Below, piece after piece: positions 1 to 8,849 of a stretch of DNA of 64,000 bases. Origin of the DNA: Acinetobacter modestus (GTDB lineage: Bacteria > Pseudomonadota > Gammaproteobacteria > Pseudomonadales > Moraxellaceae); assembly GCF_014636095.1 (NCBI RefSeq), contig NZ_BMDV01000002.1, positions 398,811 through 462,810 of the forward strand. The letters are read 5' to 3'. The stretch's first letter is position 1. The number at the start of each line of letters is the position of its first letter. The translations under genes and the position numbers were made by a program. The notes beneath the pieces are model-generated. The model worked only from the letters and a program-made list of their open reading frames with translations. It had not been told where the DNA came from and did not search any database.

Positions 1-561
1 ATAAAACCAATGGCGCAATTGTTGGGTTACACTAAATAGACTCGGATCAGAATAACCATCAAGCCGAAGATTAAGATAAAAATGTTCTGTTTCTAGGCTC
101 GAATCTTGTGATTTAAAGATGCCTAATTTGAGTAACTCTTGAACGAGTTGATTTTGAAATAAATAATTGGGGGTGAAATCATGATATTTAATGTTCTTCC
201 AGTGGATTAATTCATCATGCTGTACATCTTCACGAGCATAACTGTCCAACAAACTTAGTAAAAATAATTTATGCATAAAGCTGAGTTGATTTAGGCTATA
301 AATCACTTCATCTTTGACTTTGTATTTACGTTGTTCTTGTAAAATGGTTTGTTGAGTTTGTTTTTTGCGTTGAGCGGTGCATTGTGCACAATGGCAATTC
401 AGTTTGCTGTCACTTTTAAATACACGATGTTGGCAATGACTACATTCATGAAATTGGAATTCTTGCGAGTATTGTTCAGCTTCAATCCAGAACATGGATG
501 CTTGGCACAATGGACAATGGCTACTTTCATCTAGCTGCTTTTGCAGAATCTGTAAATCCAT
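1..561 (-). CDS. Hypothetical zinc-ribbon protein (partial, C-terminus outside window)
   Basis: A reading frame on the minus strand starts at the ATG ending at 561 and stays open for 187 codons to the window edge. The N-terminal third has three cysteine pairs: CPLC at residues 16-19, CSHC at 40-43 and CHCAQC at 56-61. This pattern suggests one or two zinc ribbons. The rest is a mostly helical, Leu/Gln-rich region with no motif I recognise. No signal peptide is visible, so it is probably cytoplasmic. It points away from the DUF2147 cluster and shares an intergenic region of about 230 bp with it. The function is unknown. Confidence 0.6.
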   Translation of the reverse strand, partial: MDLQILQKQLDESSHCPLCQASMFWIEAEQYSQEFQFHECSHCQHRVFKSDSKLNCHCAQCTAQRKKQTQQTILQEQRKYKVKDEVIYSLNQLSFMHKLFLLSLLDSYAREDVQHDELIHWKNIKYHDFTPNYLFQNQLVQELLKLGIFKSQDSSLETEHFYLNLRLDGYSDPSLFSVTQQLRHWFY

Positions 562-789
562 TGACAATAAACCTATATAACCACGAAATGAAAGGATTAT
601 ACATTGCTCGTGCTCGGAGTGAGAAAAAGATTATTTGCACTGAAAAAGTAGTTTTGTATTGAGATTTAATCCACTGAATTTTATATAAAAGCTAAGCAGG
701 TGGCTTATCCATTTTTTAAAATATGGTAAATTTCTGTCCCAATTAAAAGATGTTTTTAAGTTTGTTTATAGAAGTAGAAAGGGATAAGG

Positions 790-1263
790 ATGAATAATCA
801 AATATTGTTGAAATGCTCTATTGCATTAATTGCTTGTTTTACAAGTATTCTCTCATATGCAAGTTCAATTGAAGGCTATTGGCGCAGTATTGATGATCGT
901 ACGGGTGAACAACTGACCATCATTGAAATCAGGAAAGCAGCGGATAACACCTATCGCGGAAAAATCGTATATATCTATCCGAATGCACAAGGGGCGATCG
1001 TAACACATTGTGTTAACTGTCCACCGCCATATACAGGAAAACCGCGTTTAGGTTTAGAAGTTTTAACTGGTTTGGTTGAAGACCCCAATAAAGCAAATAG
1101 TTTTATTAATGGGCGCATCTTAGAGAGCAAAACTGGAAAAGTGTACAAAGGTAAAGCTCGATTAAATGCAGATGGTAAGCATTTAAATATGCGCGGTTAT
1201 GTTGGAATTTCGGCTTTGGGTAGAAATACGGTTTGGATACGTACAGATAGTGCGAACCCGTAA
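790..1263 (+). CDS. DUF2147 family secreted protein, copy 1
   Basis: A 157-residue protein with a Sec signal peptide (hydrophobic stretch about residues 8-22, likely cut after SYA). It is followed by the DUF2147 core: the IEGYWRSIDDRTGEQ opening, a central Cys-x-x-Cys (HCVNC) and the C-terminal RGYVGISALGR signature. The mature protein is expected in the periplasm as a small beta-rich domain; the biochemical role of the family is not known to me. It is the first of four tandem paralogues and the most divergent (LTIIEI and HLNMRGYVG where the others have LSIVEI and RLRMRGYMG). The SD-like GGGATAAGG lies just upstream of the ATG. Confidence 0.85.
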   Translation: MNNQILLKCSIALIACFTSILSYASSIEGYWRSIDDRTGEQLTIIEIRKAADNTYRGKIVYIYPNAQGAIVTHCVNCPPPYTGKPRLGLEVLTGLVEDPNKANSFINGRILESKTGKVYKGKARLNADGKHLNMRGYVGISALGRNTVWIRTDSANP

Positions 1264-1405
1264 TCATTTCTTTTTTAATATGTGAGTTGCTTAAAATTCA
1301 TTGTGATTTTAAGCAATTAAATATCCATTCGTCTTGTTGACTGTCTAAGAACATTGGAATAAAAATGTATATCAGATGGATCTATTTTGCATTAGGGAGC
1401 AGATT

Positions 1406-1882
1406 ATGCAAAAAAACTCACTCATGAAAGGACTCGTGGGAATTTCATTTGCCCTATTCGCAACTGCTAATTTCGCGGCGACACCTGAAGGTTTTTGGAA
1501 AAGTATTGATGACCGTACGGGTGAACAGCTTTCAATCGTAGAAATTAAAAAGAAACCTGATAATACTTATACAGGAACAATTGTATATCGTTACCCAGTA
1601 CCGGGTGGTGGTACGGTATTGACTAATTGTGTCAAATGTCCTGAGCCTTTCAAAAACAAACCTATTTTAGGACTTCAGATCGCATCAGGTTTGAGAGAAG
1701 ATCCTAAAAATCCAAACCATTATATTGATGGAAAAGTACTCGAACCTAAAACGGGCAATGTTTATAAAGGCAAAGCTCAGTTAAGTGCTGATGGTAAACG
1801 TTTACGCATGCGCGGATATATGGGGATTTCTGCTTTAGGTCGTACCCAAGTTTGGATTAGGACTGACAGTGCCAATCCTTAA
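1406..1882 (+). CDS. DUF2147 family secreted protein, copy 2
   Basis: The second paralogue, 158 residues. I start it at 1406 rather than 1376 because the AGGGAG Shine-Dalgarno at 1394-1399 is well placed and the start gives a clean signal peptide (MQKNSLMKGLVGISFALFAT). The mature domain begins near TPEGFWKSIDDRTGEQ. It keeps the CxxC (NCVKC) and the RGYMGISALGR signature. It has a Lys-rich segment (VEIKKKPDN) where copies 3 and 4 have RKG. It is separated from copy 1 by 142 bp, so it may have its own promoter. Predicted periplasmic; function unknown. Confidence 0.85.
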   Translation: MQKNSLMKGLVGISFALFATANFAATPEGFWKSIDDRTGEQLSIVEIKKKPDNTYTGTIVYRYPVPGGGTVLTNCVKCPEPFKNKPILGLQIASGLREDPKNPNHYIDGKVLEPKTGNVYKGKAQLSADGKRLRMRGYMGISALGRTQVWIRTDSANP

Positions 1883-2086
1883 CCCTGTTGAACAAATAAA
1901 TTTGGTTCAATATCAGGGTTTATATCTTAATGAATTGATGTCTAATTGTATTTTAGTCATTTTATGAATTCATTTATGTAGATCAGTTTCAATGCTTTGA
2001 TATTGAATCAGAGAGGTTTTTTTATGCTCTATCCTAAGAGATCGAGCATAAAAAAGATTTTCCTTATTCAAAACGTTGAGGCTTCT

Positions 2087-2560
2087 ATGTATAAAAATTC
2101 ATTAAAGAAATGCCTAATCGGAATGGCATTGGCTATTACAAGTATTAGTAGTTATGCAAGTTCAATCGAGGGTTACTGGAAAAGTATAGATGATCGTACG
2201 GGTGAGCAGCTTTCAATTGTCGAAATTAGAAAAGGCACTGACGGTTATTATCATGGCAAAATTGTCTATCGTTACCCCAACGCACACGGTATTAAGTTAG
2301 CCAATTGTGTTAAATGCCCTGAGCCATATACCAATCATCCAATCCTTGGCTTAGAAATCTTATCAAAGCTCAAAGATAATCCTGAAAATCCAGATGCGTA
2401 TATTGATGGTAGAATAATGGAACCTACAAGTGGCCGAATCTACAAGGGCAAGGCACTTGTAACGAGTGATGGTAAGCGCTTACGGATGCGTGGCTATATG
2501 GGTATCTCGGCTTTAGGGCGGACCGTGGTTTGGCTAAGAACGGATCATGCCAATCCTTAA
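2087..2560 (+). CDS. DUF2147 family secreted protein, copy 3
   Basis: The third paralogue, 157 residues. The frame opens at 1997, but the ATG at 2087 follows a TGAGG Shine-Dalgarno and gives a normal signal peptide (MYKNSLKKCLIGMALAITSI), so the 30 upstream codons are probably untranslated. The core reads SSIEGYWKSIDDRTGEQ, then NCVKC, then RGYMGISALGR, and ends in DHANP. It closely resembles copy 4 across the middle (GKIVYRYPNA), which suggests that pair arose by a recent duplication. Predicted periplasmic; function unknown. Confidence 0.85.
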   Translation: MYKNSLKKCLIGMALAITSISSYASSIEGYWKSIDDRTGEQLSIVEIRKGTDGYYHGKIVYRYPNAHGIKLANCVKCPEPYTNHPILGLEILSKLKDNPENPDAYIDGRIMEPTSGRIYKGKALVTSDGKRLRMRGYMGISALGRTVVWLRTDHANP

Positions 2561-2766
2561 AAATCTTGTAAGTTGAGAGAAATGTTAAGAATCTATTTTG
2601 TATTTAAAAAATAATGTTATTGATTACATGAATTATATCAGTTAGATAAGTTGTTTTTTAAGCAAAAGAACGCACCAGTAGAGTGAAAGTTCTAATGAAG
2701 TGTGATAAGTTTCAATAATTAAACCTATAAAGATGAATGGGTTAGTTTTTAAAAGACGGGGTTAGT

Positions 2767-3240
2767 ATGCTAAATCAAATATTCATGAAGGGATTCATGG
2801 GGCTTTCTATTGCTTTTTTAAGCATGACAACCTATTCCGCTTCAATCGAAGGTTATTGGAAAAGTATTGAAGAACGTACAGGTGAACAGCTTTCAATTGT
2901 CGAGATTCGTAAAGGATCAGATGGCCGTTTTCACGGTAAAATAGTTTATCGCTATCCTAACGCTCGTGGTTTTTCATTGACTAACTGCATCAAATGCGCA
3001 GCGCCAAATACAAATAAGCCATTGCTTGGTTTAGAAATTTTATCAGGTTTTAGAGAAGATCCAGATAAACCAGATGCCTATATCGATGGTCGAGTATTAG
3101 AGGCGAGCAGTGGTAAAGTTTATAAAGGTAAAGCGGTCGTAACGGGGGAAGGTAAACGTTTACGTATGCGCGGTTATATGGGCGTTTCTGCCTTAGGTCG
3201 TACAGTCGTCTGGTTACGAACAGATAGTGCGAATCCTTAA
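2767..3240 (+). CDS. DUF2147 family secreted protein, copy 4
   Basis: The fourth and last paralogue, 157 residues, with a signal peptide (MLNQIFMKGFMGLSIAFLSM) and a probable cut after TYSA. The core opens SIEGYWKSIEERTGEQ, so the usual DD is EE here. The CxxC is NCIKC, followed by AAPN instead of PEPY. The C-terminal RGYMGVSALGR and SANP are kept. A strong bidirectional terminator follows at 3254-3285 and closes the cluster. The 206-bp gap before it is AT-rich and could hold its promoter. Predicted periplasmic; function unknown. Confidence 0.85.
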   Translation: MLNQIFMKGFMGLSIAFLSMTTYSASIEGYWKSIEERTGEQLSIVEIRKGSDGRFHGKIVYRYPNARGFSLTNCIKCAAPNTNKPLLGLEILSGFREDPDKPDAYIDGRVLEASSGKVYKGKAVVTGEGKRLRMRGYMGVSALGRTVVWLRTDSANP

Positions 3241-3253
3241 TTATTAGTGTAAT

Positions 3254-3285
3254 AAAAAAACCTCGAAAATATTTCGAGGTTTTTT
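3254..3285. terminator. Bidirectional Rho-independent terminator
   Basis: A perfect hairpin, ACCTCGAAA-atat-TTTCGAGGT, is flanked by A7 on the left and T7 on the right. It can end transcription both from the DUF2147 cluster and from the convergent small gene. Confidence 0.9.
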
Positions 3286-3300
3286 TATTAAATATAAAAG

Positions 3301-3558
3301 TTAAACAGGGCATGGTAAGTTTTCGTCCTCCTGACCGATTTTTTTGGCGTTGATAAGCGCTTGGACTTTTTTACTTGGTAATTTTTCTTTTCCAAGTTCG
3401 TCATAGGTATTTACGATATTCGTTACTTCTAAGCTGCTGAGTTCGATTCCTTCTGCTGTTAAAAAAACGGAAATGACATGATGATCCACACCTGCTTTTG
3501 CGAGATCATGGATCGCTTTAATATTTTCTAAACGATATAAGTGTGCTTTTAATTCCAT
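3301..3558 (-). CDS. Small conserved hypothetical protein
   Basis: An 85-residue acidic protein starting MELKAHLYRLENIKAIHDLA. I use this internal ATG because the 23 upstream codons look unlike protein and this start gives a compact helical product. It reads as three or four amphipathic helices ending in ENLPCPV, with no signal peptide or membrane segment. It is convergent with the DUF2147 cluster and shares its terminator. I do not recognise a family; a small helical regulatory or adaptor protein is possible, but this is a guess. Confidence 0.6.
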   Translation of the reverse strand: MELKAHLYRLENIKAIHDLAKAGVDHHVISVFLTAEGIELSSLEVTNIVNTYDELGKEKLPSKKVQALINAKKIGQEDENLPCPV

Positions 3559-3902
3559 CGTCTTAACCCTCGCTTGTTTTATTGTATTACCTACATTGGC
3601 ATATAAACTTAAGCAATAACCGTGCACAAAATGTAAAGCGCATAAAAAAAATGTAATTCGAACCTTAGAATTTGGTTAATTTTGTAGCGTTTATTTAAAA
3701 TTAGAAAATACTGTTGTTATTCTGTCTAAATAGAATTCCATTTTAATCAATTAATTTGAAAATTACTGAACTAAACCCCAATAAAAATACTTGAAACTAA
3801 GATATGGGCTTAAAGACAGCTTTTGTAAGTTGGCGTATGATCGACTAATCAAGAAGTCTTGATAACAAGACCATCCGACATGATGAACGATAAGGAATAC
3901 TG
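3559..3902. other. Intergenic region upstream of pepN
   Basis: About 340 bp of AT-rich sequence between two divergent genes. It must hold the promoters of pepN and of the small gene. I see no convincing -35/-10 pair, hairpin or conserved small gene in it. Confidence 0.4.
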
Positions 3903-6509
3903 ATGAATATTGCGGCACAGCCTCCTGTACAAGCAGATCAAACGATTTATTTAAAAGATTATCAAAAGCCATCGTTCTTGGTTGAATCAATCAATTTAAA
4001 TATTCAAGTTTATGATGATCATACGATTGTTGATTCTACACTGGTGATGAAGCGTCAGACTGCAGGGGAATTGGTTCTGTTAGGTCGTGATCTTGAATTG
4101 AAATCGGTTCAATTGAATGGGCAAACCCTTAGCGCTGAACAATATCATTTGGATACTGAACAATTGGTGATCACTGATGCACCAGATCAGGTCATTTTAA
4201 AAATCCAAGTCATTATTCATCCTGAATCGAACACTCAGCTTGAAGGGTTATATAAAGCAGGTGATTTATTCGTTACCCAAAATGAACCAGAAGGTTTCCG
4301 TAAAATCACCTTCTATCCAGATCGTCCTGATGTATTGGCTGAATTTACCACGCGTGTAGAAGCCGATAAAAAATATCCAGTTTTACTTGCTAATGGTAAC
4401 TTGTTGGAAACGGGTGAAGCTGGGGAAGGTCGTCATTTTGCAATTTGGCAAGATCCAACCAAAAAGCCAAGCTATTTATTTGCCTGTGTGATTGGTGATT
4501 TGGCGGTACTGAAAGATCGTTACACCACGTCGGAAGGTCGTGATGTTGCTTTAGAAATTTATGCAATCGAGAAAGATATTCCGAAATGTCACATCGCAAT
4601 GGAAGCATTAAAGCATTCGATGCGTTGGGACGAAGAACACTATGGTCGTCCTTACGATCTCGATAATTATATGATTGTCGCGGTCAGTCAGTTCAATATG
4701 GGTGCAATGGAAAATAAAGGTTTAAATATCTTTAATACGTCTTGTGTGCTTGCCGATGAGGAATACACCACTGATGCTGCGATTATGCGAGTTCAGTCTG
4801 TGATTGCACATGAATATTTCCATAATTGGACAGGCAACCGAATTACCTGCCGTGACTGGTTCCAATTGTGTTTAAAAGAGGGCTTAACCGTTTTCCGTGA
4901 TCAGTCTTTCTCTGAGGATTTACAATCAGCAGCCGTACAACGAATTGATGATGTGGCAGTATTGAAATCGCATCAATTCCCAGAAGATGCTGGCCCATTA
5001 TCCCATCCGCCTCGTCCAGATCATTTTGTTGAGATCAACAATTTCTATACCGCGACAGTGTATGAGAAGGGTGCTGAAATCAACCGCATGATGGCCACTT
5101 TATTGGGTAAAGAAAAATACCGTCAAGGGACTGATGAATATTTCCTACGCCATGATGGGCAAGCGGTTACGGTTGAAGATTGGGTTGCTGCATTGAGCGC
5201 AGGTTCAGGTGTTGATCTATCTAACTTCCTCACTTGGTATAACCAACCTGGTACACCAAAGTTAGAAGCTAAAGGTGAATATGATGCCGCTGCACAGACT
5301 TATCGTTTAAGCTTCAAACAAAGCTTGAAAGCACATCCAAAATATCCAAACCTCAAGGCAGTGCCAATTCCTGTGGCTCTCGCATTATTTAATGCCAATA
5401 CAGGTGAACAATATACCTTGCACAGCACTGATCTGTTTGTGAATGAGGTCAAAGATGGCGTGTATTTATTTGATCAAGATGAAGCAACAATTGAATTTAC
5501 AGGTGTTTCTGAGCAACCTGTAGCTTCGTTATTACGTAATTTCTCTGCACCTGTCAATTTAGTCTTTGATTATTCCAATGATGATCTTGCCTTCTTGATT
5601 CAGCACGAAACCAATGGCTTTAACCAATGGCAAGCGACACAAACCTTATTAGAACGTATTCTTTTAGAAGACCATAAGGTGGATACCTATATTCAGGCAA
5701 TTAAAAATACCTTGCCAGACTTAGTGAATAAAGATCCGTTATTGGCATCGCGTTTATTTGATGTACCCAGTGAAAACTATTTAGGTAGTCGTATAGATCA
5801 AGACTATGAGCCTGAACTGATTCGTGAAAAGCGTGAAGCTGTGCTGGATCGTTTAGCACGTGATTTAGGTTCATTCTGGAAAGAGACTTATTTGGCCTTA
5901 GATCCAGACCAGCAAAAAGAGTTTTCTTTGGCGATGGGCGTACGTTCATTAAAGAATATCACTCTGAATATGTTGGCACGCCAAGGCGATGAGTCTGTGT
6001 TTGATTTGGCTTATGCGCAATATCAACAAACAGGCAATATGTCTGAGCGTTTAGGCGCATTACGTGTTTTAGTCTGGAATGATGCGCCACAAGCACAGGC
6101 TGCACTTGCAGATTTCTATAACCGTTTTAAAGATGAAGCCTTGTCTTTAGATCAATGGTTTAGCATCCAAGCTTCGAATCCATGTGCGACAGCAGAAACG
6201 ATTGAGTATCTGACTAAGCACGCCGATTATGATTTGGGAACACCGAACCGTATCCGTGCAGTGAGTGGTGGACTTTCTGCAAATCCAGTGAATACGTGGA
6301 GCTTTGGTGTCGATCATTTTATTGAGCTCGCCGCTTATTTGGATGAGAAAAACCCAATTTTAGGTTCGCGGTTATTACAAGTGCTGTCACGTTGGTACAC
6401 CTTGGCTGAACCACAACGTAGTCAGGTGCAACAGGCGCTTAAGGCGTTGCAGCCTAAAGTAAAATCGAAAAATGTAGCAGAAACATTGAACAGTTTACTC
6501 AGTATTTAA
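3903..6509 (+). CDS. pepN: Aminopeptidase N (M1 family)
   Basis: An 868-residue zinc metallo-aminopeptidase that removes N-terminal residues from peptides in the cytoplasm, late in protein turnover. Direct evidence is the GAMEN exopeptidase motif at about residues 267-271, the zinc-binding HEYFH at 303-307 and the third zinc ligand Glu326 in CLKEGLT. The C-terminal half is the helical bowl typical of the bacterial PepN type, ending KSKNVAETLNSLLSI. Length matches the family (about 870). A Shine-Dalgarno (TAAGGA) precedes the ATG. The gene stands alone and is followed by a terminator. Confidence 0.97.
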   Translation: MNIAAQPPVQADQTIYLKDYQKPSFLVESINLNIQVYDDHTIVDSTLVMKRQTAGELVLLGRDLELKSVQLNGQTLSAEQYHLDTEQLVITDAPDQVILKIQVIIHPESNTQLEGLYKAGDLFVTQNEPEGFRKITFYPDRPDVLAEFTTRVEADKKYPVLLANGNLLETGEAGEGRHFAIWQDPTKKPSYLFACVIGDLAVLKDRYTTSEGRDVALEIYAIEKDIPKCHIAMEALKHSMRWDEEHYGRPYDLDNYMIVAVSQFNMGAMENKGLNIFNTSCVLADEEYTTDAAIMRVQSVIAHEYFHNWTGNRITCRDWFQLCLKEGLTVFRDQSFSEDLQSAAVQRIDDVAVLKSHQFPEDAGPLSHPPRPDHFVEINNFYTATVYEKGAEINRMMATLLGKEKYRQGTDEYFLRHDGQAVTVEDWVAALSAGSGVDLSNFLTWYNQPGTPKLEAKGEYDAAAQTYRLSFKQSLKAHPKYPNLKAVPIPVALALFNANTGEQYTLHSTDLFVNEVKDGVYLFDQDEATIEFTGVSEQPVASLLRNFSAPVNLVFDYSNDDLAFLIQHETNGFNQWQATQTLLERILLEDHKVDTYIQAIKNTLPDLVNKDPLLASRLFDVPSENYLGSRIDQDYEPELIREKREAVLDRLARDLGSFWKETYLALDPDQQKEFSLAMGVRSLKNITLNMLARQGDESVFDLAYAQYQQTGNMSERLGALRVLVWNDAPQAQAALADFYNRFKDEALSLDQWFSIQASNPCATAETIEYLTKHADYDLGTPNRIRAVSGGLSANPVNTWSFGVDHFIELAAYLDEKNPILGSRLLQVLSRWYTLAEPQRSQVQQALKALQPKVKSKNVAETLNSLLSI

Positions 6510-6529
6510 TTTACTGATTAAATGAATGC

Positions 6530-6560
6530 AAAAAGGATGTCGTCAGACATCCTTTTTTAT
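6530..6560 (+). terminator. Rho-independent terminator after pepN
   Basis: Hairpin AAAGGATGT-cgtcag-ACATCCTTT followed by a T run. Confidence 0.9.
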
Positions 6561-6611
6561 TTGACAATTAATATTGTCAGAAATAGTATGGAAATCATTC
6601 GAATGTAACGG

Positions 6612-7304
6612 ATGACTGCAATGGAAATAAAAACAATCACATTACCGACACGTCAAATCGAAGTTGAAGTGTATGTACCTGCACAAAGCTCTGAAAAAAC
6701 GCCTGCGATTTTATTGCTACACGAGTTATTTGGTATCCTCGATGTCTATCGAGAAGATGCTCAAGACTTGGCTAATCGGGGCTATTTGGTTTACGTGCCT
6801 AATTTATTTAGTGGTGGTGCAGTCAAATATTGTATTCGTGCTATGGTGAGCAAGGCAGGACGTATCAATTCAGCGGACAGTGAAGTTAATCAAGAAATTC
6901 ATGTATTACTCGATGCATTAAAGGCAGACCCAAGATCGAATGGTCGTTTAGGCATGTTAGGGCAGTGCTTAACAGGGGGCTATGTGATTCAGATGGCCAA
7001 GCGCGAAGATATGTTGGCACCCGTGGTTTATCATCATTCTTTGGGAATTGAAGGTGCAGGTGTACCGAAAAAAGAATCTTTAGATGAAGTGCGTATTTTA
7101 CAAGGGCATTGGTCTACGGTTGATCCATTTTGTCCAGCAACTAAGCGCAATAAACTGATTCAACAATTGGGTGATCGAGTGGAAGCTTATACTTACAATA
7201 TGCCACATGGTTTCCGCAGTGTTAGTCGTGGACTTCCAGAGGCTAAAGTCGTTTGGCAGCGCACGGTTGATTTTTTTGATCGAGAATTAAAACAAAATAC
7301 TTGA
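6612..7304 (+). CDS. Dienelactone hydrolase family protein
   Basis: A 230-residue alpha/beta hydrolase of the dienelactone hydrolase family. The early LLLHELFGI strand-loop, the nucleophile elbow GQCLTGG with catalytic Cys near residue 119, the later acid-region VDPFCP and the catalytic-His loop HGFRS are all visible, so the Cys-Asp-His triad is complete. Members hydrolyse lactones or esters. Nothing nearby assigns this one to aromatic catabolism, so the substrate is unknown. A second ATG at 6621 (MEIKTITLPTRQ) may be the true start. Predicted cytoplasmic. Confidence 0.88.
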   Translation: MTAMEIKTITLPTRQIEVEVYVPAQSSEKTPAILLLHELFGILDVYREDAQDLANRGYLVYVPNLFSGGAVKYCIRAMVSKAGRINSADSEVNQEIHVLLDALKADPRSNGRLGMLGQCLTGGYVIQMAKREDMLAPVVYHHSLGIEGAGVPKKESLDEVRILQGHWSTVDPFCPATKRNKLIQQLGDRVEAYTYNMPHGFRSVSRGLPEAKVVWQRTVDFFDRELKQNT

Positions 7305-7373
7305 TGAGTGATATGCTGATAAATAGATAATTTATAAGTATTTATATTCTAGAGAAATAGAAGAGAGGGGAAC

Positions 7374-7790
7374 ATGTCACATAAGTACGAATATGCTGGT
7401 TTTTGGATACGTTTTGCAGCATCAATAATTGATAACATTATTATTTTTGTTGCATTGATTCCTATTGCAATGCTTTTAGGCTGGGAATCAACCTATTCAT
7501 CTCGCTTAAGTTCAGGAATTGACTGGCTCTGGCAAATTCTGTTTGCAGTATTTTTTGTATTTTGTTGGGTTAAATTTGCAGGTACGCCAGGAAAACGTTT
7601 ACTACGTTTAAAAGTACTAGATGAAAGGACTGGTGAAAATATTACTGTTGGACAAGGAATTATTCGATATATCGGTTATTTCCCAGCAATATTAGTTCTA
7701 TTTATTGGTTTGATTTGGGTAGCTTTTGATTCTAAGAAACAAGGCTGGCACGACAAAATGGCAAAAACAGTAGTGGTTAGAGAACTTTAA
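7374..7790 (+). CDS. RDD family integral membrane protein
   Basis: A 138-residue protein beginning with the RDD-type motif (YAGFWIRFAASIIDNIII), then three hydrophobic segments and the conserved GTPGKRLLRLKVLDERTGE loop, ending in DSKKQGWHDKMAKTVVV. This is the standard layout of small RDD proteins of the inner membrane. Some relatives have been linked to cation/proton exchange, but that is not evident from this sequence. AGAGGGGAAC upstream is a strong ribosome-binding site. It is probably monocistronic. Confidence 0.88.
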   Translation: MSHKYEYAGFWIRFAASIIDNIIIFVALIPIAMLLGWESTYSSRLSSGIDWLWQILFAVFFVFCWVKFAGTPGKRLLRLKVLDERTGENITVGQGIIRYIGYFPAILVLFIGLIWVAFDSKKQGWHDKMAKTVVVREL

Positions 7791-8100
7791 TTTAGAGTGA
7801 AATTCTCTCATGTAATGAAAAATTCATACGATAGGGCTTGTGGATCAATTCGCGTGTCCTATAATGCCATTGAGTTTATTCACGGAGATCCTAAATGGGA
7901 AGTTGTTCGAGGTTCGGGTTTAATAAAGGATTAAGCCAAAGCGAATACTGAGCAAGCGAGCTATTTAGGTCGGCTATCTTGCAATTAGATAGCTTTGTTA
8001 AAAATATTCTAAACCCTTCTATAAAATTTTGCTGTACCCACAAAATTTATTGTATTGACTGCATCCTGTTTAGTTTCTCACCTAAAATGGGGAGAAGCCT
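7791..8100. other. Intergenic region with hairpin; possible small RNA or gene remnant
   Basis: 310 bp without a convincing gene. It contains a short open stretch (about 7856-7935) reading SYNAIEFIHGDPKWEVV that ends in TAA and looks protein-like but is too short to assign. A hairpin at 7973-7993 (GCTATCT-ttgcaatt-AGATAGC) is followed by TTTG. It could be a decayed gene end or a small RNA with a weak terminator. Confidence 0.3.
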
Positions 8101-8793
8101 ATGTTTTTTCACGCTTCCATTCAATGGCTTGCTATTGTTAACGTATTTATTTTGTGTGGATTATTGCTGACTCAAAAGAGTAAGGCGGGTCCACTCATCA
8201 ACACCGATGATGTCTCTATTACAGCAGCACAGCAGTGTCAGCTAGAAAGCACTTATAGTTATAACAAGGATGGAACTTGGTCTTATCAAGTTGTACCTGC
8301 TTGTAATCTCAATCAAAATTTAGAAGTATCTTTGGGCTATCACTCAAGTAAAGATCAGGATCAGATTCATGGCTTTTCGGTTCAAGCGAAAAGCATTTTA
8401 AAGCCAATGGAAAATGACTGGGGTGTTGCCAGTAGTTTACAGATATCCCGTGATGATGTTGCTCATCATGGGGATTTAAACTGGTTTTTGAATATTCCTG
8501 TCAGTTTTCAACTTTTAGATCAACGTTTAGCATTGGATACCAATCTCGGTTATCAACAGAGCGATGAGCGTCTCGTTCGTTGGGGAATTGCTTCAACCTA
8601 TACGGTGACTGAGCATGTCGGTGTAACACTTGAAACATATAATCAAGATCGCCAAGCGCAATTTTTCCAGACAGCGTTGCAATATAGTTTGATTCCCAAT
8701 GTACTTACTTTAGAAGCTTCCTTCGGCGATCGTCTACATCGTTTAAAACAGCATTGGTTTGGACTGGGCTTAAGCTATACGCCATCATCATAA
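8101..8793 (+). CDS. Hypothetical secreted protein, beta-barrel-like
   Basis: A 230-residue protein with a signal peptide-like N-terminus (hydrophobic about residues 8-24, then KSKAGP). It is followed by alternating short beta strands rich in Tyr, Trp, Ser and Gln (for example LEVSLGYHSS, ASSLQISR, LTLEASFGDR) that end in an aromatic GLGLSYTPSS tail. The pattern suggests an outer-membrane or periplasmic beta protein. A strong ribosome-binding site (GGGGAGAAG) lies just before the ATG. I do not recognise the family. Two Cys residues (in QQCQ and PACN) could form a disulfide. Confidence 0.65.
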   Translation: MFFHASIQWLAIVNVFILCGLLLTQKSKAGPLINTDDVSITAAQQCQLESTYSYNKDGTWSYQVVPACNLNQNLEVSLGYHSSKDQDQIHGFSVQAKSILKPMENDWGVASSLQISRDDVAHHGDLNWFLNIPVSFQLLDQRLALDTNLGYQQSDERLVRWGIASTYTVTEHVGVTLETYNQDRQAQFFQTALQYSLIPNVLTLEASFGDRLHRLKQHWFGLGLSYTPSS

Positions 8794-8849
8794 TTATCTT
8801 AGATTCATTTTATCCATTATTAGAATCACTAATAATAAATAGGTGTCAA

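Noticed and set aside
3050..3313. An 87-codon minus-strand frame over the fourth DUF2147 gene
   Set aside because: It lies inside the coding sequence and terminator and has no protein-like composition.
8754..8849. A longer N-terminus for the MgtC-family protein
   Set aside because: It would overlap the end of the previous gene, and the ATG at 8850 has a ribosome-binding site and the family start.
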